From: Dryas octopetala
Taxonomy: Eukaryota > Streptophyta > Magnoliopsida > Rosales > Rosaceae
Reading direction: 5' to 3'
NCBI GenBank assembly: GCA_963921425.1
Contig: OY992838.1
Location: 1,054,001 to 1,118,000 of the forward strand
DNA: 64,000 nucleotides
Shown here piece after piece: positions 34,666 to 46,981 of the stretch. How positions within the stretch are numbered: the first letter of the stretch is position 1; every line of letters starts with the position of its first letter. The notes below the pieces were generated by a model, which was not told where the DNA came from, did not search any database, and saw only the letters and a program-made list of their open reading frames with translations. The position numbers and the translations under genes were made by a program.

Positions 34666-35630
34666 ATTCTTATTAATATTATATATTAAAAATGTCAATT
34701 TATTATATAATACATGTATTAATAATTAATAACACCATTATACAAGAAGTGGTTGTCAACCAATTCAATAGTTACAAATATCTATATATAAAAAAATGAC
34801 TTATCTAGCCTTTTTTTTTTTTTTTTTGCATTTTTTATTCAATTTAAACAAAAAATGCAAAAGCAATTATTGAGCACAAATGAAAATAAGTAAAAACCCA
34901 CGTGAATCTTTGTTTTTTTAAAGTTTATGGTATAGTCTTTAGAATTTAGGGTTAAAGCTCTAAAACCTTAAATATAAAGTCATAAAACTTAAACTCTAAA
35001 TGTTTAAAACTTAAAATAATACTACATCATTTAACAAATTATAATTCTACAAAATATATTATAAAATGCATATGACTCTACACGAGTTACATTCTGCATC
35101 ATAACAAAATAAAGTGTAATTCTATAAGAGTTATATACGATGTTAGAAAAAGAAAAAAAAAAGGTTTAATTTTAAACCACTCATATATTGTGGCTTAAAA
35201 ATAAATAGATATTTTACATAAATTTATGAGTGAAACTTATTTTTTTGTGATTTTTTGCTAATTTACTTTAAAAAAAACAAAGGTGCACCAACCCTAGAAT
35301 GTATTTGACTCCAAGAGTGGTTGCACCAACCCAAAAGATGGAGTCATCGAGATCACCCACTACCTTGGTCTCGCATAGAATTCAGGCAAGTAACTCGATC
35401 GATTACAATTACGTACGTTTAACAAAAGCAAACTAGCTTTCATGAAAACGCGAGGCCAAGGTCGGAATATGATCATGAACAACAATGCCCACAAATTTAT
35501 CAACAGTCATGTTTGCAAAAGCTAAATGCAATGTTTCATGTTTAACATTAATTAATACATATATGGATAACCAAATGTCCAAATGTCTAAATATTTTCCG
35601 CGATGTCAATCTGAGAGCTGCTACTCAAAC

Positions 35631-37782
35631 TCAAAGCAAGGCATAAGTGATATCTGATCCTGATGCCCCACTGTGAAGTTCAGGGTGGCTAGACTGCAGC
35701 CTTAGAGCAAATATGTGAGACCCTTCACTCCCATTTGAGTAGCCAATATAAGAATCATAATCCCCTCCATTCTCAACTAATCCATAGTGTGGATCATCCC
35801 TTGCATCCTTTATTCAAACAAAAATTAAATAAATTAGTTAGGCCAAAGAAGACTATGTATTATATAATATTGGAATTATACTAGAAGAGAATAATTAATA
35901 AGCTTTGCAGCACAGTGCATACAAATTCATGGAGTTCCCTGTTCCTCTGTGCTGCACTCCGTACCTGTGATCATGTAAGGAGGAGAAAAACAGAGATTCC
36001 AACAGTCCAACATGAATAAACTCCCAAATTAAAGATTCCTTCAGCCTCCAAAATAACTAATTAAAACAATAAGAACAAACATCAATGGACCAAAAGATTA
36101 CCAAAGGTCCATTGGCATTACCTTCTTCCTCTGAGTATGAATCTGATTAGAGAGCAGCTTAATCTGTCAATATTTCAGATAGATGTAATTTCATGTTAGA
36201 AAGATTGTTTCACAAGTCACAACAACACTAGCAAATTAAGTCTGCTAGTCAGGCTATGGCGCGTACACAAACATGCATAACAACAACTATGACTATATAC
36301 AGTAGGCACTACCACTTATTGCACCCCCTAGCTTGCAGCTGCCACAACTTCCTGTTATATATCTATGTACTCATAGGTAGAAATATACAATCTCAAATAA
36401 AATGTAAAAAGATAAAAAAGGAAATGAAAGAAAGAGCGTGCACATGCACAGAAATTAGAAATTAAGAGAAACTCAGATGGGTATTCCTTGCTAACATGAA
36501 CTAAAAAAGGGAAGGCCGAAATTGCTGTCAGTATCTCAAACAGTATTCATTTCCTTTATTCTCTCAAATGTGGTCTACATCACCCATTTTTTGATAGAGC
36601 CATAAAAAGAGGAAAGGCACTTGATAAGTCATCTGATTGAAAAGATACAATAAAAAGAAGACTTAAAATTATACGCTATCATTAATCCCACACAACTTAA
36701 TTGACAGAAAATAATGAACACATATTCCAAAGAATTAAAGAAGCAAACTCTCATTTACTATTAATACATTGAGAGAAGCAATATATATATGTTGTGCTTT
36801 TTTGGTATATATTTTCATTCAAAAAATATCAGATCGGCTATGGATTTACTTGATATCGTTAATCTATCTAGTGTAAGACAACTACTGCCATTGAAAGGGG
36901 AGAGCCCATTTTGGTGATCGAAGTGGTTATTTTGGAAAGACGTACAGTATTCACTTATCCATCAAGAACAAGTTTGTGAAGCAACAAATACATGAGAACA
37001 AGAACAAGAATAATAAAGAATGGAAAGCAAAGGAGGTGAGGGGCAAGGATATATATACAACGCACCTTGCGGTTACGAATAACCGTGACAGCTTTTTCCA
37101 TATCTTGCTCAAGACCACGCAGTTGGTGAAAACTCAGATCGCTCAAGCACTCACCCACCCTATGCCTATCAACAGAGCAAGCTAAATATATATATATACT
37201 CGGAAATAATAAACAATTTATAATCAGTAAGAAAATAACTTGTTTATATACCTGATCTGCCTCCGAAGATTCCAATTCACCTCCTTCAGCTTCCTCAATT
37301 CCTCTTGCATTGCCTGCACGCATAATTACCGGCCACAAATATATATATATATATATATTTATACAGAAACATATATATGCTTATATAAAATAGAGAGCGA
37401 GGGAGAGAGTGTGTGAGGGACCTCATAGTGCGAGCTCCAAAGATCGATTCCGAGATTCTTTTGGTACTGATCGAAGAACTGCTTTGTTCTAATAAACAAA
37501 AATTTATTATATAAAAATGAAAAAATGCTTATAGCTAGTACTGATCAGAAAAACCTAGGGTTTTGGGGGGGAGAGAGAGAGAGAGATTAATTACGTGGTG
37601 GAGGAGCTGATGAATTCATGGACTTTTCCAGAAGCGGAGACCATGATGAGAGAAACCTTGGCATCACAGAGAACGGTGAGCTCCTCGGCCTTCTTGAAGA
37701 GGCCGTTCCTTCTCTTGGAGTAGGTGACCTGCCGATTCGTGTCGTTCTCTATCCTCTTGATTTGGATCTTACCCCTCGCCAT
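35631..37782 (-). CDS. TM6: B-class MADS-box transcription factor, TM6 (paleoAP3) lineage
   Basis: Seven exons (37595-37782, 37422-37488, 37252-37313, 37066-37165, 36122-36163, 35923-35964, 35631-35807) encode 225 residues in the MIKC layout. MADS domain 1-60 ([29 protein letters not shown]), I region ([13 protein letters not shown]), K domain ([38 protein letters not shown]) and C-terminal region. [16 protein letters not shown] and QIKRIEN mark it as AP3/DEF type rather than PI. The end, ending [12 protein letters not shown], is of paleoAP3/TM6 form and not the euAP3 motif. TM6 proteins pair with PI-type partners to specify petal and stamen identity. Length and exon pattern match the family (AP3 is 232 residues; seven exons). 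The closing residue is unusual only in lacking a terminal E seen in some relatives. Confidence 0.9.
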
Positions 37783-37902
37783 AATCTCTCTGCTCCCAAA
37801 CTGATCTCAAACTGATGGAAGCAATTAATTAGATTTAAAAGAAGAAGGTAGAGATCGACTAGAGACTTAATGTGTAGCTAGATACAAGTAGAAGGCCGTT
37901 TA

Positions 37903-37912
37903 CCCAAAATGG
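37903..37912. promoter_or_regulatory. CArG-like box upstream of TM6
   Basis: cccaaaatgg, one mismatch from CC(A/T)6GG, about 120 bp upstream of the start codon. B-class genes are commonly autoregulated through CArG boxes bound by MADS dimers; a role for this site is inferred only. Confidence 0.35.
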
Positions 37913-38263
37913 AAAGGGTTTGGGTGGGTTGCCATTACGTAAAGGAGGAAGTGAGGAACTTTGGACTTGGAAGGAAGGCTAGAAGCCTAGAAGGCTAGGA
38001 CTGATACACAAACGTGGCGATGTCATTGTTGCTTTGCATGCTAATTGGTTCGCATTTCGATGTAGGGGACCAATACAAACGTTGAGTATTATGTACACAT
38101 ACACACTTTCCGTCCTTGGCCGTCTGTCTATTAAAGAAAGAAAGAAAGAAACCACCGTTTCCGTTCTAATTAATGTAACATGCTACGGGGTTTGATTGAG
38201 GGCTTAGATCGAGCATCAGACTGAGACTGAGTACTGTCTGAGAGACTCTGAGATTCTGAGAAT

Positions 38264-38265
<2 letters not shown>

Positions 38266-38311
<46 letters not shown>
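38266..38311. repeat. (GA)n microsatellite
   Basis: About 22 GA units upstream of TM6; may lie in its distal promoter. Confidence 0.95.
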
Positions 38312-38313
<2 letters not shown>

Positions 38314-39232
38314 GGGTTTGCTTTAAGTTTCCTTCACGCTAACCCTAATCAGGAACTAAACGAAACTGAGTAAGGTTATGAAAATGTTAATTGTGGAGAA
38401 GCGCGCCAGCCTCTCAACATGAAGCGCGCTTTTCATAATTATATATATATATATATTCTTTCTTAAACTATAGTATTTGATATTTTTTCTACAAATCTTT
38501 GATATTAATTAGTTATTAATTTAGTAATCTACAATACGTACAATTTTAAAGGTTCCAAATTGAATCTCTTTTCGCAATTTTGCTTTAAAATAAAAAATAA
38601 AAAATTATTTGTATTTCATTTAGTGATATGAGGAATATTAATCATATGTGCCTAACTAGTGGTCAAAAAGAAGACACTGTTGCTAGGTGTTTTAATATAC
38701 CCTGGGTTTTCCATTGCAGGCACTGAGGCATAGGCATAGGCTCATAGCTGTAGAGAATAGCTGTGTTTTGTAAATGTTAACGTTGTTCAAAGTTCAAACC
38801 TCCAAGTAAAGTCATTTCAAGTCTCTCACACGTCTAATCATTGTTGACCCGCATCTGAATTTATCACCTAATGGTTCTGGCCCAGTTGTGTATTGGGCCG
38901 TGGGCCTTAAGGCCTACTCTTTGCCGATATCCATCATATTTTATCTGATTTTTGGCCACCATGGTTACAACTTACGAGAGCTTTAAGTTAAAAAAGCACA
39001 CATTGTATTTCTAGAGCAAGTTTGAACGAATACAATAATACATTCTAACAGTCTTGTATTAGTATATTTGTATATTTGATCATATCAATACAATTCTGTT
39101 TTTGACAACCATTAGCTGTTCCAAAGTAACTTTTTGTATAAGAGGAGAAAAAGAGCACCCGAATAATAACAGCAATGTACAAATGAATAGACCAGTTGAT
39201 TTATAAGATGTACAAATGAAAACGGCAGTGTA

Positions 39233-42200
39233 TTACTCGTCCTCTTCACCGAGTAATGCAAATGAAAAAGGGTAGAATTTGTAACCAGCGCCCTCATAAA
39301 ACTTGTTCTGGAACTCCACCCAATGAAGCCTCAAGGCATGTAAGAATGCACTTAAGGTTTCCATCACTAGTAGCACTCCAACAGTTGCACTTATGAAAAC
39401 AATTATGCCAATGATTAGAATAACGACATTGTTGAACCTGCAGTAATTCCCAACAGATTGGTTACTCTGCTTATTGGAGATCTTAAAGTTCAACAGCAAA
39501 AAGTTGAGTAAAAGTACTTACCCCCAGGCTAGAAGTAGAACCTTGTCATAGAATACACTGGACAACTCTGAATGAGCCAAACTGAACAAAACAAAAAATG
39601 GACAAACAAGATGATCATCATGTAATACTGAAAACTGAAAGAAAGTATTGTGCTCAATGAATTCATTTTCAATAATTAAGACCTATATCACCATCTAATC
39701 AAATGCAATTATCTGCAATAAAACAACGATTTTTCTACAAGATTAATCCTCTGTTACTGTAAGATGTTATATTTTTCCATCCAAGAGTCACAATTTTTCA
39801 GATACGACATATCCAGTAATCCTTACCCATTTCAAATTCCAATCGTGTACCCATGATAATGCATAGTTGAATACTCTAAAATGTATCAACAACTATTTTT
39901 GATGTGCAATTATTCACACTCATGCTGTCATGCATCTTAGATGCCTAATTAAGCATGAATCCTACGAAATGGTATTAAGTTGCTAGCTGCCCACCTGAGA
40001 GCCCATAAACGTAGATATGAAGCTGTATTAGACACTGCCCCAAGCACAAACTCTATGGTATGTATGAGTTGGTGTACGAAGACCTCACTGAATTCAAAGT
40101 CGTCATGACTATGCAATTTGTGATGGTGTTCCTCTTCAAGAGGGTCATCACCAGTTTCACCACCGTGAAGCAGCGCATAGGATTGACCTTGGTGCCTCTG
40201 AGGAAACAGGACATCAAGAGATGATAATAGGGCCAAAAGAAAAATAGAAATGCAATCTAGAAATACAGGATATAGGATGCGAGAAACGTATCTTAAAAAA
40301 ATATAGATAAGAGCATAGTTTCAAGCATACCTCCTCATGTTGCTTTTTCAAGAAATAAGGCTTTGGAAACAGCATCCATGGCACAGCAACAAGAGCTGAT
40401 AGTAGTAACAGAATCTGGTAATTAACAGGGCAAGTCTTAGATTAGTGTCACTGTTCCACACTGGTTGACATAATTTTGGTATAATGCAAGGAAATAGAAT
40501 CAAACCTGAAGGAATGTTTGCCCAAAAAAAAGCTGATTTTCACCCAGATCGTCAAAAGGACTCAGGAACATGTATATCATTACATGATACAAATCAGCTT
40601 TTGAACCAGTGCACCATTTCACAATAATTAGGAGTGAAAGGTAGCCAAACAGGCTGTTTAAAAATATCATCTGAGGAACAAATTGGTACCTAAAAAACAG
40701 AATCAGTTAATACTTATGAATGATGACTTGATAGTCAACATTAAGGAAGTAACTCATAACCAACATTGTTAGTTATGAAGGGAAATGTACTCATCTAATT
40801 TCACACCTAAGGTTGGATGTGCATGTGAGATATACGTACAATATCTCAAACAATCATTCTAGAAGCGTTAAACAAAAGTGAGACAGAGAAAGATAACACC
40901 ATTCCGGCTAACTATTCTATTGATGATGTGTCACATAAATATGCATTGATACAGTAACAAATACAGGATCAAGTTGACCAATATAGCTTACCAGATATTC
41001 AGGTTATCCCTAAAGAATTTTGCATTAAAGTAACTCAATATAATGCCAAGATTCATCTGGGCTACTCCAAGTAGGATTGACATCTTCATCTTCAATGAGT
41101 TAAGAAAAGGTAACTCAGACCGAGAACCGTGCCATATGGGGTCCACTCCAAATGGGTAAGTGCCACGCACCTTGGTCAAACCCACCGTAGTAGAATCACT
41201 GCAACAAAAAGAAAAAGCAAGTGTAATAAACTGAAATGTGATTGACATACCACAAATATGTTTAATTATCTCAGACTGATTGTGCACCTGCAGGATGGGT
41301 CGCGACACCCATAGGCAGATGACCCAAATAATTCAAATGGGACTGAAAAAAATTCATTATATATCAATCCAGTGTAGATTGAGAACAGCGCCATCATCAT
41401 AATAACATAACGGCCACCAAATGTCATTTCTATTATGTCCCCAAGTTTCTGTTGTCAACAAATTGAGTAAGTAGAACCATGCTATAATTACAAGAACCAA
41501 AGAGTCCACTGTCTACTGTCAGAAAGCCCTGCAGCATTACCTGACTAGAAAACTTCCTCTCCCTGATTATGAAATATAGCGTTGCCAGCAACAAGCAAAT
41601 GCCATGGCCCCAATCTCCAAACATTACAGCAAAAAGGAAAGGGAATGTGACGATTGTGTATACACCAGGATTAGCCTCCTGATACTTGGCAACCCTGAGA
41701 TGATAGTACCGTTAGACACTGGTTAAAAGAGAGAACAAATAGGTACTTTCCCAAACCTCTCATAACAGAACCCCCCTTTCTCTCTCTCCCTCTCTCTCTC
41801 TCTCAACCACTAACTCCCATATAGACCGGGTTTCCTATCTCACAATTCTCCTACCAAACCTGCTAGATCTTGTATAGACATAACCTGCAAACTGACTCAC
41901 CCATATGCATCAACAATTTCTTGAAAAGCAGAAGTGAATTTGTTTGTGCGAAAATAGGTTGGTGGGGATTCCTTTGTATCCAAAACCTGGAATATGGCCC
42001 CAACTTGAGAGTTGCTATCCAAGGTTGCCCGCTGCAACGCATTTTGAATCTGTGAAAAATCAAGCCTAAGTTAATTAAAAATTTCTTCAAAGATACATTG
42101 CACTTGCAAATGATTCATGCCAAATTTTATGAATGAATATGATTTTCTACATTTTAACAGGAAAGTGCTACAGGATAAAAGAGCAAACCTGATTTGATGC

Positions 42201-43786
42201 AAATACAGGACACCAACCTTCTGCAACAAAACACTTTTTTGTCACATCAATGCTGAGCATGTTTAGCGTGTGGTAAATGGATTTTTCCTTCTTCACCTGT
42301 CAAGTCATTGAAGAATAAAATTCAGTGATGAAACAAAACTAAACTCAGTGATTTTGACCAGATACAGATGTGGATGGCCATGAATGTATCCATACACACA
42401 TGAAGGAGAAACTGTAGATAGATGCATAAGCTTTGAGAATGTCAAATAAAAGGACTCAAACAAACCAGAAGGTTCCACTGCTCATATTGATGGCCAATTG
42501 CCTGTAATAAACTGCTCCGGTGCAACAATCCAGCATCTATAGTGATCTTCAGCTCTGAAAGTTTTCCAGACACCTAGAAATTAAAGTGGTTATAGAATTC
42601 AGATTGAACAGTGACTGTAATTAATAACATATTCGCAATCAGACAAAAAAGCATATTACTGGACCCAGTCCACCAATATGACCAAGATAAGCTATCCTAG
42701 CTGTGCAAGTTTCTCAAATACACACGATAACCACAAGACAAAAGTTTTCATCTAAACATAATGTAGTTGTAGTATCCTAAAGCTGTTGATTCCACACCGA
42801 AATCAGTAAGAAAGAATACCGCATACCTCTGTGATCATCTGAAATTGTTTTCCCAAGTCATCTGTAAATGGGTAACGGTTTGCTCCAAAAGCTTCACATA
42901 TTTTCAGAATTTTGTTCTTTGCTCTTTCCCCAGAATAGAAGACGATAAATACATTTTTCTCAACCTGTAAGATAATACTTTATCAATTTCTCTAGAAGAA
43001 AAACTCATGAAAGAGTTAAACCATCCCGCATGAAGAAATGAAATCTAGGACATATATGTAAGCAATTAACATGCACGCACGCAGAAAAAATACGTCATGC
43101 AGAAAGATAAACCATCATATGTGTGTGTGTGCATACATAAAAGTGCATAAGTAAAATAAGAGGAACAAAATTTCAATCCTGAAGATACATTTTTGAGTGG
43201 CAAAAAAATTATAGAATAAAAAGAGCATGCAATGCATGCATGCATACCATGCATTCTCACAAGACCTAACCAAAAATATAATTGGAACTGTTATTGAGTA
43301 TTAACCTTCTCTCCTGAAACAGGATCAACCACAGGGTCATCGACCACAGCTTGCTTCAGAAACACATTACCCCTGGTTGCACGAAACAGAATCCTTTGAA
43401 AGGCCATCGACTTTGCTCTTGGAACAAGACCACTAATGAACCCAAGCTTAACATGCTTTGAGGGGTCTGTTGTCATTTCCTACAGCAGATAAAGCCCTAT
43501 ACATCACCCAAATGCAAGGAAAAAACATTCATCTGAAACAAAAAATGAAACAGCAAAAGTACAAAGCTGCACTTGTTCAAGTAATAATGGACTGTCAATG
43601 GATCTTTCACCACTTTGCTGCACATCAAATTCTCTCTGCTGAGCTGCAGCACTGGTTTGAGCTGAAATGAAAAACTCGCCAGCCTGAAATGAGTAAAAAA
43701 GGCGACATCAGTTTATGGATCAGATGTAGAAAAGCAATGCTATGATAACTGATCTGATTCATTATGCAAGAAATAGCTCTCTTCCA

Positions 43787-43833
<47 letters not shown>

Positions 43834-44837
43834 ATAATAGGGAGATGAGGCATCAAATTTCTCAGTACCACATCAAACTAAAATGTAAACCTACTGTCAT
43901 AACTAACAGCAATAGCAGTAAAACAAGCCATACCTTCTGCAGAACAAGTTTATATTCCAATAACTCACTGTAAGTGTGTTGTAATTGGTTGTTGTTCGTG
44001 TTAATTTCTAATAGCTCAGCTTCAAGTTCACCAAGTTTAACCTGGAAACATCCGAAAAACACACACACACACCAAAAAGAAAAAAGTTTATTCAATACAG
44101 AACATAATAAGCCCAAATACTTAAAATAGTAAATCAACTTCTCAAACTACCTCCAAATGATCAAGATCAATATCAATGCTGCATGTAGACCTTGTTGAGG
44201 GTGACAAGCCAGCCTTCTTCATTTGTTCCTTGAAGAATCGTAACCTGCGTGCCATTTCCCCACATCGCTTGATCTGGATGATGCCAGACACAAGCACACA
44301 CATTACATCACATAAATTCAAAACAAAAATTTCATAATGAACCAAGTTTTTTCGGCAATTACTCACAAAAACACAGAAACCACGGAAATTATGCGCAGAT
44401 TGCCAATATTGTGTTGAAGCAAACATGCTAGCAATGTAAATATTAAAACTCGCAACTAATTCATTCCTGAAGATATTCCATACGCATTACCTTTTGACCG
44501 ATCGCATATTGCAAGAAAATCCAAAATTAAATTATTACTTCAAAATAGGAAACGAACTCACCTGAACGGCATAAGTTCGCTGGAACGGGCTCTTTTCCGC
44601 ATTGAGCTTCAAAATAACAGAGTTTCAAAATTGGAAGGCAATTAAAAAAACAAAAAATGTGAAGGCAACAATGAACAATGCGAGGGGACTCACATCTTTG
44701 AATTGAAAAAGGCCGAGATCGCCGAGGTATGAGATGGCGCGGTGAGACGATTCGACGGGAATGATGAGTTGCACCAATTGCATTGGCTCCGACCGCAGCA
44801 GATCCATTGTTGGCCAGCATTCCCATGGCGTCCCCAT
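39233..44837 (-). CDS. VHA-a3: Vacuolar H+-ATPase subunit a (VHA-a2/a3 type)
   Basis: A multi-exon gene (roughly 18 exons; first three 44694-44837, 44562-44606 and 44151-44273) encoding about 815 residues, the family's usual length. The cytosolic N-terminal half shows [71 protein letters not shown] and [20 protein letters not shown]. The membrane half shows [76 protein letters not shown] and [19 protein letters not shown], the last carrying the essential membrane arginine of the proton path. Subunit a of the Vo sector holds the two proton half-channels and directs the complex to its membrane. Wording of the N-terminus and [12 protein letters not shown] fits the tonoplast a2/a3 isoforms better than the TGN isoform a1. 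The Met at 44837 starts the conserved region; an in-frame upstream Met at 44885 is less likely. Confidence 0.93.
43788..43831. repeat. (GA)n microsatellite in a VHA-a intron
   Basis: About 22 GA units between two VHA-a exons. Confidence 0.95.
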
Positions 44838-46947
44838 TTTCACTTTAATTTTTGTTATTTGATCTATAAAAAATACAAAATACAAGAGATTTCTAATGTT
44901 CTATGTCTAATTTCTTCTATGTTGTTTTAATCTGATTCTGGGGTTCAAAATGCTTCAGATTTCGCACATTTTTCTTTTGTTTTCGTTTACCAGATACCTA
45001 CCGTTGCCGCCTCGTGTGTCAACGCTTTTTCGCCTTTTTTCTTTTTTTAACTTTTAAACTCACCGCTTCGGCGTCGTTTTGACGCTAACGTGTCATAGGC
45101 TGATAGGCTGACAGCAGTTTTGGCTCGCGAAAGCCGTACGCGCGAAATGGCAACGCTCTGTTTTAGGGAGATCAAATGGAACAGCTGCACACCTGGACCT
45201 ACTTTGTTCGCATGTGATTTTCAACGTCACAATCACGTTATTTTCCCACCTTCCGGAATCCGGATTCAGAAACGTTTTTATTCCGTTTCGTTTTGTGGTT
45301 GCCTGATTGGACACACCAAGTTGGGCCATGAATCTTATTGGACCAACTCTCAACTAAGCCGACATATGAACTCTTGAAATCGAATTTTCACAGTTAACTC
45401 CAACAATAGGTTCCAGGGCCACTACATTTTTTACTAGTTGCTATATTTTGCAAAGACAACCTCAGATAATCCTTTTACTATCAATATTTCTGAAATATTG
45501 TGAGTAAAAAAAAAAACCTACATTTTTTTTTTAAATATTCAGCCAGTCTTAAGTTTTTGTGGTATCGAGAGAACAATACAATAAGGCTTTCAACTCTCTA
45601 TGTATAACCACTTGATTTTCTTCATAAGTACTCACAAAAATCATAATTCCTCAAAATAAAAATTTTAAATTGTAATATAAGCCAAAAAGTACTTGAGCCA
45701 GCTAATGCCCATTTGGTCTAGTGAATGGCATTCAGTCTCCATATATTATATATCAATTCAAAACTCATAAATGCGAGTTAATTAATAAAAATAAAAAATA
45801 TTATTTGAGCCTAACCCATATAGAGGCCTTAAACATATTGAGTATTGAGGTCCCAAACAGTTATCACTTAACTCTCCCCGTACTGCCCTGAAAATACACC
45901 TTGAATTGGGAATTTGGGATTGACAACTAAAGTGCCCCTTGAATTGGGATGGATGTTGTCATAGGCTCATAGCAGCTCTAGTTTTTTCCTTTCTTATTCT
46001 AAGTTTTTTCTTTATATGGTGATACAATTGTAAGGGCAAATAACAAATTCAGTCCATATAGTTTGGCTGTTTTTTTTAATTGGGTTCCTATAGTTTCAAT
46101 TTTGTTCAATTTGATACTTATGGTTTAGGCCAAAAACGGACTTCATGCACAGAAAATTGGGCCCAAAATGGATTTACAGAAAAACACAAAATTATGGGTT
46201 ATAGGCTGAAGCAGGGATTGGGTTGGGAAATGGGCACGGTAGCAGACAGTATGGCTTTAACATAGAAAATCACAAGGATTGGCACCACACAATACAGTAG
46301 CAGAGAAGCAGAGACAGAGAAAGTTGGACCACGTAAAGTAGGTAGGTTAGCATGTAGCATAGCAACAAGGGCAAGACAATCGAAAGAGATGAACAGCAGC
46401 AATTCGCATGCGCTTCTGGCCGCAACCTATTAGCGTGGCTAAACGCTCCCACTGGTCTTAGCTGGAGCCTGGAGAGCCTATCTATTAGAAGCAAGCAATT
46501 ACCCAACATTAATTAATTCCACTGATAATTTCATAAATTCTAGGGTTTTGCCATCCTACGAAGAATATTCAACTATAACTCCAATTCATGCCCACTTCGT
46601 GTCACAGAGTAAGCAGACTTGCTTTTACTGATCGAGTCATCAATTATACAAGCAGTTAGAACCTTTGGCTTTAAAGTCTATATATGAGTCACTGTTCAAT
46701 AATATTAATTCTATTAGACTATAGGTTACTTAATTACTCATGTGACCCAGCAATTTGTCATAAACTTAAAAAAACTTTTAAATATGTACAAGCTTATGCA
46801 TGCAGTGATCCTTATTCAAACAGAGAGATGCGTGTTTAATAGTAAAAAGTGGAGGTGGGGTATAAATAGGCATATATTCGGGATGGGATAACTCTCACTC
46901 CACGAGAGCCTTTGACTCGTGCCCTGATCATCCTGAGCTACCTAGTT

Positions 46948-46981
<34 letters not shown>

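Larger units (their letters stand above)
33774..35630. other. FHA gene upstream region and intergenic DNA
   Basis: The first 300 bp are the presumed promoter of the FHA gene (TGGGCC-like ctgggcctc near 33913; cacgtggcacgtg near 33958, a G-box-like pair). Beyond is AT-rich spacer with a MITE at 34486-34665. No coding feature. Confidence 0.5.
37783..39232. other. TM6 upstream region and spacer to VHA-a
   Basis: TM6 leader and promoter, a (GA)n run (38266-38311), an (AT)n run near 38440-38455, and a small cluster of TGGGCC/GGCCCA-type motifs (38878-38915). No gene seen. The VHA-a trailer occupies the right end. Confidence 0.5.
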
